Positions 10,401 through 18,828 are shown, counted from the stretch's first letter. The stretch: DNA of 64,000 nucleotides from DASPKM01 sp035628135 (GCA_035628135.1 DASPKM010000001.1:62001-126000), one strand, 5' to 3'. Notes: generated by a model from the sequence alone, not told the origin. Program-made: numbers and translations.

Positions 10401-10606
10401 GCGCTAAGGCTGAAATTGCCGCTGGCGTCCGTTTGGGTAGCCGTACCGGTACCTTTAACGGCAACAGTGGCTTTGGACAGCGATTCCCCGGTGGATTTGT
10501 TCGTTACTTTACCCGAAACGTTCATGGTTTGGGCGAAAGCCTGCGATAAAAAGAGTTGGGAGACCAGCAAGCAGCATAGTAGTAGTAGAGCAGATTTACA
10601 CTTCAT
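7457..10606 (-). CDS. susC: SusC/RagA-family TonB-linked outer-membrane transporter
   Basis: SusC-type TonB-dependent transporter of 1049 residues. The open frame extends to a TTG at 10612, but the ATG at 10606 gives a clean signal peptide ending Gln-Ala-Phe-Ala-Gln. A carboxypeptidase-regulatory-like beta-sandwich (about 28-105) is followed by the TonB-box/plug start (NEVVVVGYGTQKR), the plug with the SusC signature (NPLWVVDGVVVD), and a C-terminal barrel ending in aromatic Phe. There is no STN domain, so it is not wired to an anti-sigma factor; regulation is probably by another type of sensor. First gene of the six-gene glucan locus, it imports the oligosaccharides made at the surface. Confidence 0.97.
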   Translation of the reverse strand: MKCKSALLLLCCLLVSQLFLSQAFAQTMNVSGKVTNKSTGESLSKATVAVKGTGTATQTDASGNFSLSAQAGAVLTVSFVGMTTQEVTVSPSATTINIELEPLPNSMNEVVVVGYGTQKRSVVTGAISSIKARDLENVPSNRIEQALQGRVSGVTIAQNSGQPGSPSTIRIRGLTTFGDGGNNPLWVVDGVVVDQGGIGYLNQSDIESIEVLKDAASAAIYGTRAATGVILVTTKKGKAGKFTVSYNGFYGVSSPARKLDLLNASQYAAVMNERAANDGGNLVFADPASFGKGTDWQDAIFNNSAKRYSHEISLSGGNDRSTFYFSAGIQDQEGIVATEISNYTRKNLRLNSTHKISKIFTFGEAIGYSRQKSVGIGNTNSEFGGPLSSAINLDPITPLVITDPAIANSGLYLNRGIVRDANGNPYAISTRVGQEMTNPLAYIQTRLGAYGWSDDFVGNAYLEAAIPGGNIGNFRIRSSVGGKLAYWGGQGFTPIFYLSPTQNNIVRNSYNKTNNNSLNWNVENTITYSKATGDHDFTVLLGQGAYVENIGGSSSNTIYNLPINHYRDASFRFNIPQSDRESGTNDFIEHKLSSLFARVNYNYANKYLFTGIIRRDGSSRFGLNKKYGTFPGVSVGWNVSNENFWKSNNIISRLKLRGNYGVVGNDAIREFGYASIIAGGYNYTIGFPTQTIITGYAPLSLDNPDLHWEETSQADIGFEALLLNTLTVNFDVYKKKTTGILRPIIIPGYVGVSDLPVGNVATMQNTGVELELSYQKTFGQVNFLASGNVSYLKNKVTYVAADTNFIAGDAGFQTMGAITRTQVGQAYNAFFGYKSDGVFQNWAEIDAHRNKDGNLIQPNARPGDFRWLDLNGDGRITNDNLDKTFLGSSFPKYTFGLTLGVSYKGFDMSVFLQGTAGSKIFQGLRRLDIGNANFQTRILGRWTGDGTTNENPRLTAADPNGNYSRMSDYYLEKGDYTRIKLMQLGYTLPGRLANKIRASRLRIYVTAENLLTLTGYTGYDPEIGGMVLGVDRGVYPQARSILGGIQLQF

Positions 10607-10682
10607 AAGCAAGCCGTTATTTGATGAGTAAATAGAGACGGTTAAAGTTAGATTTGGCTACTGCGGAAAACTAATCCGCTAC

Positions 10683-10754
10683 CACATCATTACCCCATCA
10701 AATTGGCTGGCAAGCTGGTCAAATGGGCGTTTGAGGCACATCATTACCCTATCA
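10683..10754. repeat. Pair of 18-base direct repeats upstream of susC
   Basis: CACATCATTACCCCATCA (10683-10700) recurs as CACATCATTACCCTATCA (10737-10754), 17 of 18 bases identical and 54 bases apart. They lie 77-148 bases upstream of the susC ATG, in the only non-coding gap before the locus. Between them are two further similar stretches (TCAAATTGGC, TCAAATGGGC). Tandem sites in this position would suit a regulator acting on the locus promoter. That role is inferred; no matching regulator gene is adjacent, and no convincing TTTG/TAnnTTTG promoter was found. Confidence 0.5.
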
Positions 10755-10809
10755 GAGCAATGACAGCGTCGCCCAATGCAGGTTTGAATGCAACAATAAA
10801 AATTCGGGA

Positions 10810-12336
10810 CTATTTTTTAGCGGCTGGAGATTTTATAAATACATACGGGTCAAACTCCACATACTCATTTTGCTTTGTCTCTACTGATACCACCTTGCCG
10901 CCACTAAGCTTGAACTTAATGGCGAAAATGCCGTACTCAATGTTCTCGTACTGCATCAGCCATTCATCATTGTCCATATAATCTAATGTAGCGGTAAGGT
11001 CATCGTGACTATTAAATTTTATAACCAGGCGATTGTCTTTTAGGCTGATATCCAGCGAACCGTACAGGGCATTGGTATACCTGCCAACATACAATTTTAA
11101 AGGAAGGCGCGGTGTGGAGCCTTTTATCCTTGCCTTCCACCGGGCAATCCTGGTTACCGTGCTGTCCATATCCTGCGTAAAGGAAGGGAGGTAAGCCTTG
11201 CTTCGGTTACGGTAAGGCACGCCGAGGTATGCATCCAATAGCTGGCTTCGCAGGGCGCCGTAAAAATTCTGGTTATCGTTATTGGTAAAGATGGCGATGC
11301 CGAGCCGCTCCTCCGGCACAAAGGTTACATTGCTCACCATGCCTGCGGCTCCACCGGTATGCCAATACACCTGCCGGCCGTTGTAGTCCGCTACGAACAA
11401 TCCCAGCCCATAGCCCACGATGTGCGTGGGCACTACAGTTGAACGCCTGCTGCTGGTGACGATAACAATATCGCGTGTCTTCTGGAGAACGGCAAAGGGC
11501 ATAACCTGCCGGCCCATATGTTTTCCGCTGTCCAATTGAAATAGCAGCCAGTTGCCGATGTCGGTAACATTGCTGATGATGGAAGCGGCCGGGCCCAGGT
11601 TGTCCCATTTATCATAAGGCACTTTATTTAATACGCCGGTGTAGCTGGTGGTATAAGGTGTGGCGAAATTGGCGCCTGCGGGAACATCTTTGATGCTTGC
11701 ATATGTACTGGTCATTTCCAGCGGGGTGAAGATGCTGTCCTTCATATAGGACTCCCACTGCTTGCCGGTAACCTTCGGGATAACTTCCCCGGCTGCAAGA
11801 AAACAACTGTTGCAATAACCATAGTCCTGCCTGAACAAGCCGGTTGGCTTAAGCAGCCGCATTTTCTCCATTACCTGGCTTCGCGTAAGGCGGCTGTTCC
11901 AGAATGTAAAATCTCCCTGGAAGGTTTTGGTACCGATGCGATGCGATAGCAGGTCCTTAATGGTCACCAGGCTGGTAATGGTGGCATCATAGAGTTTGAA
12001 GCCGGGATAATATTTGGTGAATTTATCATCCAAAGAGATCTTTTTATTGTATTCCAATTGAGCGAGCGCAAGGCCTGTAAACAATTTGGAATTACTGGCT
12101 ATCATAAATAGCGTGTGTTCATCCACGGGCGCTTTTGTAACGATATCTTTTATGCCGTATCCTTTTTTCAATACAACCTTTCCGTCCTTTACAATTACGA
12201 TCGCGAGGCCGGGCACCTGCCAATCGGCCATACCCTGGCTGATGTAACTGTCAAGGCTATCCGTAACGAACGATGATTGCGCATAAGGCCTGGTGCAACA
12301 GGCTATAAATAATACGAGGAACAGGATCTTTTTCAT
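10810..12336 (-). CDS. Serine hydrolase of the beta-lactamase (class C/PBP4*) family
   Basis: Secreted 508-residue protein with signal peptide 1-19. The beta-lactamase fold (about 25-370) carries Ser81-x-x-Lys84 (nucleophile and base), Tyr174-x-Asn176, and a later His-Thr-Gly in place of the KTG box. A C-terminal beta-rich domain (about 400-500) is like the lipocalin-like tails of PBP4*/esterase EstB-type proteins. Such proteins in Bacteroidota are mostly esterases or D-amino-acid peptidases, and calling this one an antibiotic resistance enzyme would not be justified. It is upstream of susC on the same strand but separated by about 200 bases with direct repeats, so it is probably a separate unit. 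Confidence 0.88.
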   Translation of the reverse strand: MKKILFLVLFIACCTRPYAQSSFVTDSLDSYISQGMADWQVPGLAIVIVKDGKVVLKKGYGIKDIVTKAPVDEHTLFMIASNSKLFTGLALAQLEYNKKISLDDKFTKYYPGFKLYDATITSLVTIKDLLSHRIGTKTFQGDFTFWNSRLTRSQVMEKMRLLKPTGLFRQDYGYCNSCFLAAGEVIPKVTGKQWESYMKDSIFTPLEMTSTYASIKDVPAGANFATPYTTSYTGVLNKVPYDKWDNLGPAASIISNVTDIGNWLLFQLDSGKHMGRQVMPFAVLQKTRDIVIVTSSRRSTVVPTHIVGYGLGLFVADYNGRQVYWHTGGAAGMVSNVTFVPEERLGIAIFTNNDNQNFYGALRSQLLDAYLGVPYRNRSKAYLPSFTQDMDSTVTRIARWKARIKGSTPRLPLKLYVGRYTNALYGSLDISLKDNRLVIKFNSHDDLTATLDYMDNDEWLMQYENIEYGIFAIKFKLSGGKVVSVETKQNEYVEFDPYVFIKSPAAKK

Positions 12337-12413
12337 GGTCGCAGTTTAATCAAAATGGTTACTCCGAATATACCCACTTTTAGCCCATTCACAGGAACCG
12401 TTGAATAAATAAC

Positions 12414-12430
12414 CCTTTTCATTGAAAAGG
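12414..12430. promoter_or_regulatory. Perfect 7-bp dyad between divergent genes
   Basis: CCTTTTC-ATT-GAAAAGG is a perfect inverted repeat 32 bases before the ATG of the NTF2/DJ-1 fusion, in the shared upstream region with the divergent serine hydrolase. It could be an operator or a small RNA hairpin. It is not followed by a T-run, so a terminator is unlikely. Confidence 0.35.
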
Positions 12431-12461
12431 CAATTTTGAACACGGCAATGCGGGTAGTTTT

Positions 12462-13565
12462 ATGCAAAAAATGAAATACGTGCGTTATTTCGCCTGCCTG
12501 ATTTTACCGGTATTCCTTTTGGTTAAGGTCAATGGGCAGGCCCTTAAAGACGAAGCCGAGATTGTGAAGACGCTTACTGATTATATGGAAGGCAGAAATA
12601 AAGGTGATACCGCCCGCTTGCGGTCTGCCTTTTTTCCTGGAGCAGACCTTCGGCATATTAATGCGAACGGAGAATTTGCAATTTGGAAAATTGAAGATTA
12701 TGTGAATGGGATAAAACCTGGACGCAGAGCAAATTGTACAGGCGATATTATTTCTATAAATATCGCCGGCAATGCTGCCCAGGCGAAAATTGAGCTCTAT
12801 TACCCGGACAGAACGTATGCAGATTATTTTAACCTGTTAAAGCAAAATGGTAAGTGGCTTATCGCAAGCAAGTCGTTTTCACTTTATCCTGTACGGCCGA
12901 AAGTTTTGTTTATTGTTTCCAGTCATTCAAAAGTGGAAGGTACTAATCAAAAAACAGGTGTGCATCTTGGGGAAGTTGCAATGGCGTACAAAATTATCTC
13001 CGATGCCGGTTATGATATTGACATCGTCAGCACCGAAGGCGGTAAAGCTCATTACTACGGCGTAGACGTCAACCATCAGGCCGTTGAATGGTTTGTGCAA
13101 AATACCGATGCGATGAGGAAACTTACGCATTCAAAAAAACCAGACAGTATTACTGCCCGGATCTATAAAGCAGTTTTTGTGGCTGGAGGCCATGGTGCGA
13201 TGTGGGACTTGCCCGATAATAACAAAGTACAAAAACTCATCTCCGAAATATATGACAATAATGGTGTGGTTGCCGCAGTGTGCCACGGTCCCGCCGCCCT
13301 GCTTAAAGTTAAGGTCAAAGACGGCAGCTATCTTGTTTCGGGCAAATCCGTGACCGCCTTCACGAACAATGAAGAGAAAGCTTCGGGTGAGAAAAAGCTT
13401 CCTTTTCTGCTCGAGACCGAGTTGAGCAAGACCGGCGGCAAGTTCAAGGGGGCTTCAAATTGGTCTGCCAATGTACTGGTGGACGGCAGACTTATCACAG
13501 GACAAAACCCGGCATCGACAGACAAGCTGGCGGAGGCTATGGTTGCGCTGCTTTCGGGACAGTAG
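12462..13565 (+). CDS. Secreted fusion of an NTF2/SnoaL-like domain and a DJ-1/PfpI domain
   Basis: Protein of 367 residues. Signal peptide 1-26, then an NTF2/lumazine-binding-like domain (about 29-141, ending NGKWLIASKSFSLYP), then a DJ-1/PfpI domain of the Hsp31/glyoxalase type (about 146-365). The latter has the nucleophile elbow Ala-Val-Cys274-His275-Gly-Pro and the Gly-Gly-His-Gly-Ala-Met-Trp-Asp loop of class I glutamine amidotransferase-like chaperones and glyoxalases. A DJ-1 enzyme outside the cytoplasm fused to an NTF2 fold is unusual. Candidate functions are detoxifying reactive carbonyls or a peptidase/chaperone role in the periplasm. It stands 15 bases ahead of the S41-like gene, so the two are probably co-transcribed. 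Confidence 0.85.
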   Translation: MQKMKYVRYFACLILPVFLLVKVNGQALKDEAEIVKTLTDYMEGRNKGDTARLRSAFFPGADLRHINANGEFAIWKIEDYVNGIKPGRRANCTGDIISINIAGNAAQAKIELYYPDRTYADYFNLLKQNGKWLIASKSFSLYPVRPKVLFIVSSHSKVEGTNQKTGVHLGEVAMAYKIISDAGYDIDIVSTEGGKAHYYGVDVNHQAVEWFVQNTDAMRKLTHSKKPDSITARIYKAVFVAGGHGAMWDLPDNNKVQKLISEIYDNNGVVAAVCHGPAALLKVKVKDGSYLVSGKSVTAFTNNEEKASGEKKLPFLLETELSKTGGKFKGASNWSANVLVDGRLITGQNPASTDKLAEAMVALLSGQ

Positions 13566-13580
13566 CCCAAATTTTAATTT

Positions 13581-15149
13581 ATGAAAACTATTCTGGCGCT
13601 GTGCTTTTTTATTCCATTTGCGTTAGCCGGGCAACAGGATTTATCGCGCAATAATGACATAGATTATTTGCTTGCTGAGCTGGAGGTTCGCCATGCAAAC
13701 CTTTACCATAGGATATCGAAGAGCGATCTTCATAAAAAAGCCGGAGCCTTAAAATCGAAAACCGGTGATTTATCGGACGATCAGTTCATGCTGGAACTGG
13801 AAGAGTTGATCAGCTCGATAGGTGATGGCCATACAACGCTGATCATCCCATCTTCCAGGTCGGTGAGCCACAAAAGACTTCCTTTCCGTATTTACAGGCT
13901 GGAGAGTAAATATATCATTACCTCGACAACTGAATCCTATCGCCACCTGGTGGGTAAGGTCCTTACAAAAATAAACGGTGTGGGCCTGGCTGAGATTGAA
14001 GAAAAATTTAAGAACGGTATCGCCCATGACAATGAATTCACGAAAATAAAATTACTGCCGGAATACCTCGTGATTCCCTCGATGCTCTTCGCTAAGGGAA
14101 TAATTAAGGACACCAGTAAGATTTTAGTGACTGTGGAAAGCTTGGAAAAGAAGTCAAGCATCCTGGAGGTGTTGACTGTAACAAAACAACAATATACAGA
14201 GCTGCCGCTGTTTTTAACCGGGTCGGACAGTCCCTTGTGGCTTCAGAACAGGGGAAAGAAATTTTGGATGGATTCGCTGCATGAGAACCGGACCTTGTAT
14301 ATACAACTGAATAGCTCTGATATTGGAGGGCTCGAAGCTGAAATGAGATCATTTGCCAATGCGGTCGTGCAAACGGTGTCGAGGAATAAAACCAGCAATG
14401 TGGTGCTGGACCTTAGGAAAAATCGTGGGGGAAGCATCTGGAGGACAAAACCTTTGTTGAATGCTTTTGTAACAATCAGTATGCTTGATTCTTCGTGCAG
14501 GTTGTTTGTTGTTACCAGTACGGCTACTTTTTCTGCGGCGGTAGCTCTTGCGGCACTTATCAATGACAATACCCCGGCTGTTTTTATAGGAGAGCCCACT
14601 GGAGGAAGCCCTAACGGGTATGGGGATATCGGAAGATTTACATTGCCTAATACCAAACTTGAAATCCGCTATTCGCGTTTGTATGTGCAGAGCTCAAATC
14701 CCTATGACACAAGGCCGGCCATTTTCCCCGACATTCCGATAACTTATAACGTTGAAAATTTTTTTCATAGCGATCCAGCAATGGATGCTGTATTACTGTA
14801 TCGTCCGCCGGCCTCGCTGTATGATAGGCTTGCAGGTTTGGTAACACAGAAAACTGCAAAAGAAATGATCGCAGTTTATGAAAATTTAAAAAAGGATAGT
14901 ACAACACAGTATCGATTTAATGAGACGGTATTGGCTGGCCTTGCTCGGGCTTATCAAGAAAAAAATAGGATTGCAGATGCTGTCAGGCTTTTGGAATTTA
15001 ATACTACCGAGTACCCATGGTCAGGATATGCGCATTACGTTTTAGCAGAGGCGTATTTGTTGGCAAACGAACCGGCAAAGGCAAAAGAAGCGTTCCATAA
15101 AGCATTCAGCGCTTCTAAATATTATTCGAGATGGGCGGATCTGGATTGA
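13581..15149 (+). CDS. S41 (tail-specific protease-like) family protein with C-terminal TPR
   Basis: Secreted 522-residue protein with signal peptide 1-17. The N-terminal helical part has the S41 motif Gly-Asp-Gly-His-Thr (81-85). The catalytic core has Leu-Asp-Leu-Arg-x-Asn-Arg-Gly-Gly (276-284) and the nucleophile segment Thr-Phe-Ser318-Ala-Ala. A recognisable PDZ domain is not obvious. About residues 445-520 form two TPR-like helix pairs. It is probably a periplasmic peptidase of the C-terminal-processing type; the substrate is unknown. It is the second gene after the NTF2/DJ-1 fusion. Confidence 0.85.
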   Translation: MKTILALCFFIPFALAGQQDLSRNNDIDYLLAELEVRHANLYHRISKSDLHKKAGALKSKTGDLSDDQFMLELEELISSIGDGHTTLIIPSSRSVSHKRLPFRIYRLESKYIITSTTESYRHLVGKVLTKINGVGLAEIEEKFKNGIAHDNEFTKIKLLPEYLVIPSMLFAKGIIKDTSKILVTVESLEKKSSILEVLTVTKQQYTELPLFLTGSDSPLWLQNRGKKFWMDSLHENRTLYIQLNSSDIGGLEAEMRSFANAVVQTVSRNKTSNVVLDLRKNRGGSIWRTKPLLNAFVTISMLDSSCRLFVVTSTATFSAAVALAALINDNTPAVFIGEPTGGSPNGYGDIGRFTLPNTKLEIRYSRLYVQSSNPYDTRPAIFPDIPITYNVENFFHSDPAMDAVLLYRPPASLYDRLAGLVTQKTAKEMIAVYENLKKDSTTQYRFNETVLAGLARAYQEKNRIADAVRLLEFNTTEYPWSGYAHYVLAEAYLLANEPAKAKEAFHKAFSASKYYSRWADLD

Positions 15150-15198
15150 CGTAACATGTGTCAGATATTTGATATGGGCTTAGTGGCGTGGAGTCTGG

Positions 15199-15882
15199 CT
15201 ATATCAGGCGTTGTTGCACTCTTGTGTAGAATTCATCTTTATACTTTTCGCCGATGGGAATGGCTTTATCAGCAATGAAGACCTGGTTATTTTCTACTTT
15301 TTCAATAAAATCCATATTGATGATCCACGAATTATGTACCCTGATGAACCGTTCATCCAGGTGGTCGATTATGTCCTTCATCCTTTTGTAAACAAGCGTT
15401 TTTCCCTTTGCTGTAATTATAGCTAGGTATTCCTTTAATCCCTCTATATAAAATATGTCCTGGATGCGGAGTGCGACAATCTGCTTCCCTGTTTTTGCAA
15501 AAATTACTTCCTTGTTTTTATTCTTTTCGCTGAAGTATTGTATGGCTTTCTGCACTGCCAGGGCAAACCGTTCGGGCGAAATAGGTTTCAGCAGATAATC
15601 CAGGACATTCTGTTCATAGCTTTCTACAGCGTACTCGGAGTAAGCGGTCGTTAGGATGATCTTATGATTGGAGAGGATCTTTGCAAGTTCAATTCCTGAT
15701 ATTCCTGGCATATTGATGTCTAAAAACAGCAGGTCAGCCTGGGTAGTGCTTAAAAGCTGGATGGCTTCGGTGGCATTAAAACATTTGCCGACGATGTCCA
15801 GAACCGGGTAGTTATTGATATACTCTTCCAGCAGCTTCATTGCACGTGGCTCATCATCTACAATGACAGATCGTATTTTCAT
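15199..15882 (-). CDS. LytTR-type response regulator
   Basis: Response regulator of 227 residues: receiver domain 1-120 with acidic pocket Asp9/Asp10, phospho-acceptor Asp55 (LLFLDINMPG) and the Lys near residue 107, then a LytTR DNA-binding domain (about 135-227, FIRVHNSWIINM). Its ATG overlaps the stop of the histidine kinase gene by four bases (ATGA), so the two are translationally coupled and form a pair. Targets are unknown; LytTR regulators usually bind direct repeats upstream of nearby genes. Confidence 0.95.
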   Translation of the reverse strand: MKIRSVIVDDEPRAMKLLEEYINNYPVLDIVGKCFNATEAIQLLSTTQADLLFLDINMPGISGIELAKILSNHKIILTTAYSEYAVESYEQNVLDYLLKPISPERFALAVQKAIQYFSEKNKNKEVIFAKTGKQIVALRIQDIFYIEGLKEYLAIITAKGKTLVYKRMKDIIDHLDERFIRVHNSWIINMDFIEKVENNQVFIADKAIPIGEKYKDEFYTRVQQRLI

Positions 15883-16895
15883 ACAGGAACTTTTAAGTAG
15901 GCATGAAATTCGCTGCTCTTTTTCTCAAAGTTCAGCTCAAATTGATTCCCGTACAAGAGTTTTAACCTTTCTTCCAGGTTTTTAAGTCCTATTCCGGTAT
16001 TTTTTTCCAGATCATTTCCGGTGAGCGTGTTAACGACCTTGTAGCTGAAAAACCCGTTTTCACAGCTTAGATCAATTTCGATCCTGTTCTTGTTGGAGGT
16101 TTTATCGACACCATGTTTAAATGCGTTTTCTATGAATGTAAGTACAAGCAAAGGCGGAACTAAACATCGCTGATCGCCCCGCAGCCGCGTGACCACAGGC
16201 ACTTCGTATCGTAATCGCAGGTTCTCAAAATGAATATAATTATGAAGAAATTGAATTTCGGTTTGCACCGGAACGCGATCGCGTGAGGCTTCCGACACCA
16301 TGTAACGCATGAGGTCTGAAAGTTTTTGAATCAGCACGGCCACAGCGGGCGCCTCCTTATATGCCTCATAATAGATATTGTTGAGGGAGTTGAAAATGAA
16401 ATGCGGCTGCAGCTGTGATTTCAATAATTTCATCTCTGTTTCCAGTTGCGCTCTTTTTAGCTGCTCCCGGTTTTTTTCTTCGACAAGGCTTTCCAGTGTA
16501 ATCTTGAGCATGACGGCTATCATCAATGCAATAAACACACTGATGACATCGTAAAGGAAATGCGCCTTTCCGAAATAAAAGAAATTGCCTTTCTCTGTTA
16601 AATTGGCAACTATCTTTCTTTCCAGGATCATCCGTGCTGCCACTACCACGAAGAAAAAACCTATGACAATCAAGGTAAATGGCAAGCGCCTGGCCTTGGA
16701 GAAAAACCTGGGATACAAATAATAGGTATACCCGTAAATAATAACAGCAAACGAAAGAAATGCGCTGATTGAGATTCCCAAAATGTACTCCCACTCATAG
16801 CTCAGCATACGCTGCCTGAGGTAGGCTGTAAACAGGACAAATGAAATGAGCCATCCGGTAATTTGTAAGAGAGATAATTTATGGATTTTTGTCAT
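15879..16895 (-). CDS. LytS/YehU-type sensor histidine kinase
   Basis: Membrane histidine kinase of 338 residues with four hydrophobic segments in the first 135 residues (about 10-27, 40-60, 72-90, 112-132), a coiled linker, then the His_kinase domain with phospho-acceptor His165 (LQPHFIFNSLNN) and an HATPase-like end (Asn-Ala-Phe-Lys-His-Gly, Gly-Ile-Gly-Leu-Lys-Asn). No extracellular sensor domain is visible, so sensing probably takes place in the membrane. It is upstream of, and overlaps, the LytTR regulator gene. The signal is unknown. Confidence 0.94.
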   Translation of the reverse strand: MTKIHKLSLLQITGWLISFVLFTAYLRQRMLSYEWEYILGISISAFLSFAVIIYGYTYYLYPRFFSKARRLPFTLIVIGFFFVVVAARMILERKIVANLTEKGNFFYFGKAHFLYDVISVFIALMIAVMLKITLESLVEEKNREQLKRAQLETEMKLLKSQLQPHFIFNSLNNIYYEAYKEAPAVAVLIQKLSDLMRYMVSEASRDRVPVQTEIQFLHNYIHFENLRLRYEVPVVTRLRGDQRCLVPPLLVLTFIENAFKHGVDKTSNKNRIEIDLSCENGFFSYKVVNTLTGNDLEKNTGIGLKNLEERLKLLYGNQFELNFEKKSSEFHAYLKVPV

Positions 16896-16967
16896 ATGGC
16901 AGCTTCGAATTTAGCCACTTTGCGCTAAAAACATCAGGTGATTATTTAGTAACTTATATCGCATTGT

Positions 16968-17675
16968 ATGAACTTTCTTCTCAAATACCTGGTATTAGCG
17001 ATTTTCCTGCAGGCTGTCGCTGAATGTTTTGGTCAGGCAAAGGATTCTATTGTGTTTTTTGAGGCTGAAAGGGACGGTTTTCAAATTAACCCGGAAACCG
17101 GCGATACTACAAAGTTCGTTCTTTGCGGAGAACATATTACCACGGATGCCGCACGCTTCTTTTCCATGCTTGCCGGCTGCGAAAGAAATCAGCGCATTTT
17201 CCTGGCTAGGTACGTATACCGTGCCGATACATTTTTCCTGCAGCCTTTTGACTATAAAACCGAGCCGGCATTTGTATCCATCCAACTACATAGGTCCAGT
17301 GGCCCCAACCAAATATTGAAATTTCTCTCGGCAGATCGTAAAACCATCAGGGGTTCAGACAGCTCATGGATCATCCGGTGTTTCAAGCGCAGGAAAGACG
17401 TCTTTTTCAATCGCTCGGAGGACAGTGTGGTGGTATTGCCCAGGGGGAAATATGATGGAATTGAATTGCTTCAATTGTCAAAGATCTTTAGGGACCCTAT
17501 TATTTTATTCCTCGATAAGCGGTACGATTATGTAATCGTAGTAAACCTGCCATTGGTTTCGCTGAAACGATACATTGCCGGCTCGGGGGCGCTCAAGGGA
17601 AGGGGAGTGATCAAAGAAAACTGTTTCTTTTTAAACGATTCGAACGATCCCTTTGATATAATTTCCGTGCGATAG
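16968..17675 (+). CDS. Secreted protein of unknown function
   Basis: 235 residues, signal peptide 1-22 (cleavage near Cys-Phe-Gly-Gln). The mature part is mixed beta/alpha with three cysteines in the middle and a basic stretch (Cys-Phe-Lys-Arg-Arg-Lys). I recognise no family. It is transcribed away from the histidine kinase, sharing a 72-base upstream gap. Coding quality is supported by good codon use, a signal peptide and the lack of any better reading frame. Confidence 0.7.
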   Translation: MNFLLKYLVLAIFLQAVAECFGQAKDSIVFFEAERDGFQINPETGDTTKFVLCGEHITTDAARFFSMLAGCERNQRIFLARYVYRADTFFLQPFDYKTEPAFVSIQLHRSSGPNQILKFLSADRKTIRGSDSSWIIRCFKRRKDVFFNRSEDSVVVLPRGKYDGIELLQLSKIFRDPIILFLDKRYDYVIVVNLPLVSLKRYIAGSGALKGRGVIKENCFFLNDSNDPFDIISVR

Positions 17676-17836
17676 CGCCGGAATTGCCTTGCTTTTTTAC
17701 AGCGTTTAAGCCCGCATACCACAAACATTTAGCCAATACAACCCGTCGTTTGCGGAATCATTCCCGGCGTTAGTCGAAATCCTCGCATCACTAACCCATA
17801 TTTCATTTTATTTGATTCACCTATAATAGCCATTGC

Positions 17837-18826
17837 ATGAATCGAATAAAATACCTCGCTTGCTGCGTTTGTTTGTTTGCAGTTTATCACGCCGGCGCAC
17901 AACTCGGCCAATCCTCGAACTACTATTACTTAGACCGCTCGCATTCGGAGCTCGACTTTTCCATAAAATGGATGAAGAGCGGCAAGGTCACCGGCACTTT
18001 CGACAATATCGCCGGCACCATTTATTATGATCCAAAAAAGCCTTCGGAACTCTCGGCAACGCTAAAGATCAGCATTAAGACACTTAGCACCGGAATTCCC
18101 CTACGGGACGCCGCCCTGATGAAGGAGTGGTTCGATACTGCCAACCATTCCTTTGCTTATTTTGAGAGCCTGCCGTTATCCAAACAGGATAAGCCAGGAA
18201 AAATAAAGGGAAACTTCACGCTCAAAGGGATTACCAAGGTTATTACGCTGGATGTTGATAAGATCGAACCGCCGGGGCTTGATTATCAAAACGACCCGTT
18301 CGTAGTAGTATCGGGAAAAACCTTCATCAATCGTAAAGACTTCAACGTTACCATGCCCACCTCCCGCTATGAAACTTCCGCGAATGATATGGTGGCCATT
18401 TCAGATTCGGTGCTGATAGAATTTAATTTGCTCGGTAAACAAACCAGCGCAAAAAACGCATTCAACCGCATTAACCAACCCGGCTCGCGCAATGCCCTCC
18501 TGTATGAAGCAATGAAAGTTGCGTCCCCTGCCGATATTCGGCAAAGGCTCGACAGTTTTTATAAAACGCCCGCTGCAAACCCAGGCCAGGATTTCAGTGC
18601 ATGGTATGTGGGAACTTATTTTCTCACCACCAATGACCTGCAAAAAGCAATTCCCATTTTGCTGAAGGGCCTTGAACAGTTCCCGAACAGTCCCATTACT
18701 CACGACGCGGTCATGCAGGCTTACTATGAATCGAAAGACACGGAAGAGGCAAAGAAATGGATGAACAAACTGCTGGCCCTGGACCCGCATCATCCCAATG
18801 CGCTGGAATATAAACGGAGGCTTTGA
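17837..18826 (+). CDS. YceI-like lipid-binding protein with C-terminal TPR-like region
   Basis: Secreted 329-residue protein with signal peptide 1-22 or so. A YceI-like lipocalin fold (about 27-200) starts Tyr-Tyr-Leu-Asp-Arg-Ser-His-Ser and contains the family pattern of TFDNIAGTI and LKGITK. Residues 215-329 form helical repeats resembling TPRs, which YceI proteins normally lack. YceI proteins bind polyisoprenoids or amphiphilic molecules in the periplasm. The gene abuts a second YceI gene (the stop ends two bases before the next ATG), so they probably act together. Confidence 0.83.
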   Translation: MNRIKYLACCVCLFAVYHAGAQLGQSSNYYYLDRSHSELDFSIKWMKSGKVTGTFDNIAGTIYYDPKKPSELSATLKISIKTLSTGIPLRDAALMKEWFDTANHSFAYFESLPLSKQDKPGKIKGNFTLKGITKVITLDVDKIEPPGLDYQNDPFVVVSGKTFINRKDFNVTMPTSRYETSANDMVAISDSVLIEFNLLGKQTSAKNAFNRINQPGSRNALLYEAMKVASPADIRQRLDSFYKTPAANPGQDFSAWYVGTYFLTTNDLQKAIPILLKGLEQFPNSPITHDAVMQAYYESKDTEEAKKWMNKLLALDPHHPNALEYKRRL

Positions 18827-18828
18827 CC

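Noticed and set aside
10607..10682. Search for a Bacteroidota TTTG/TAnnTTTG promoter before susC
   Set aside because: TAACTTTA with an upstream TTTT is close to the consensus, but the spacing is too short, so no promoter is called.
10810..12336. Calling the serine hydrolase an antibiotic resistance beta-lactamase
   Set aside because: It has SxxK and YxN, but a large lipocalin-like tail and His-Thr-Gly in place of KTG, which fits esterases and peptidases of the same fold better.
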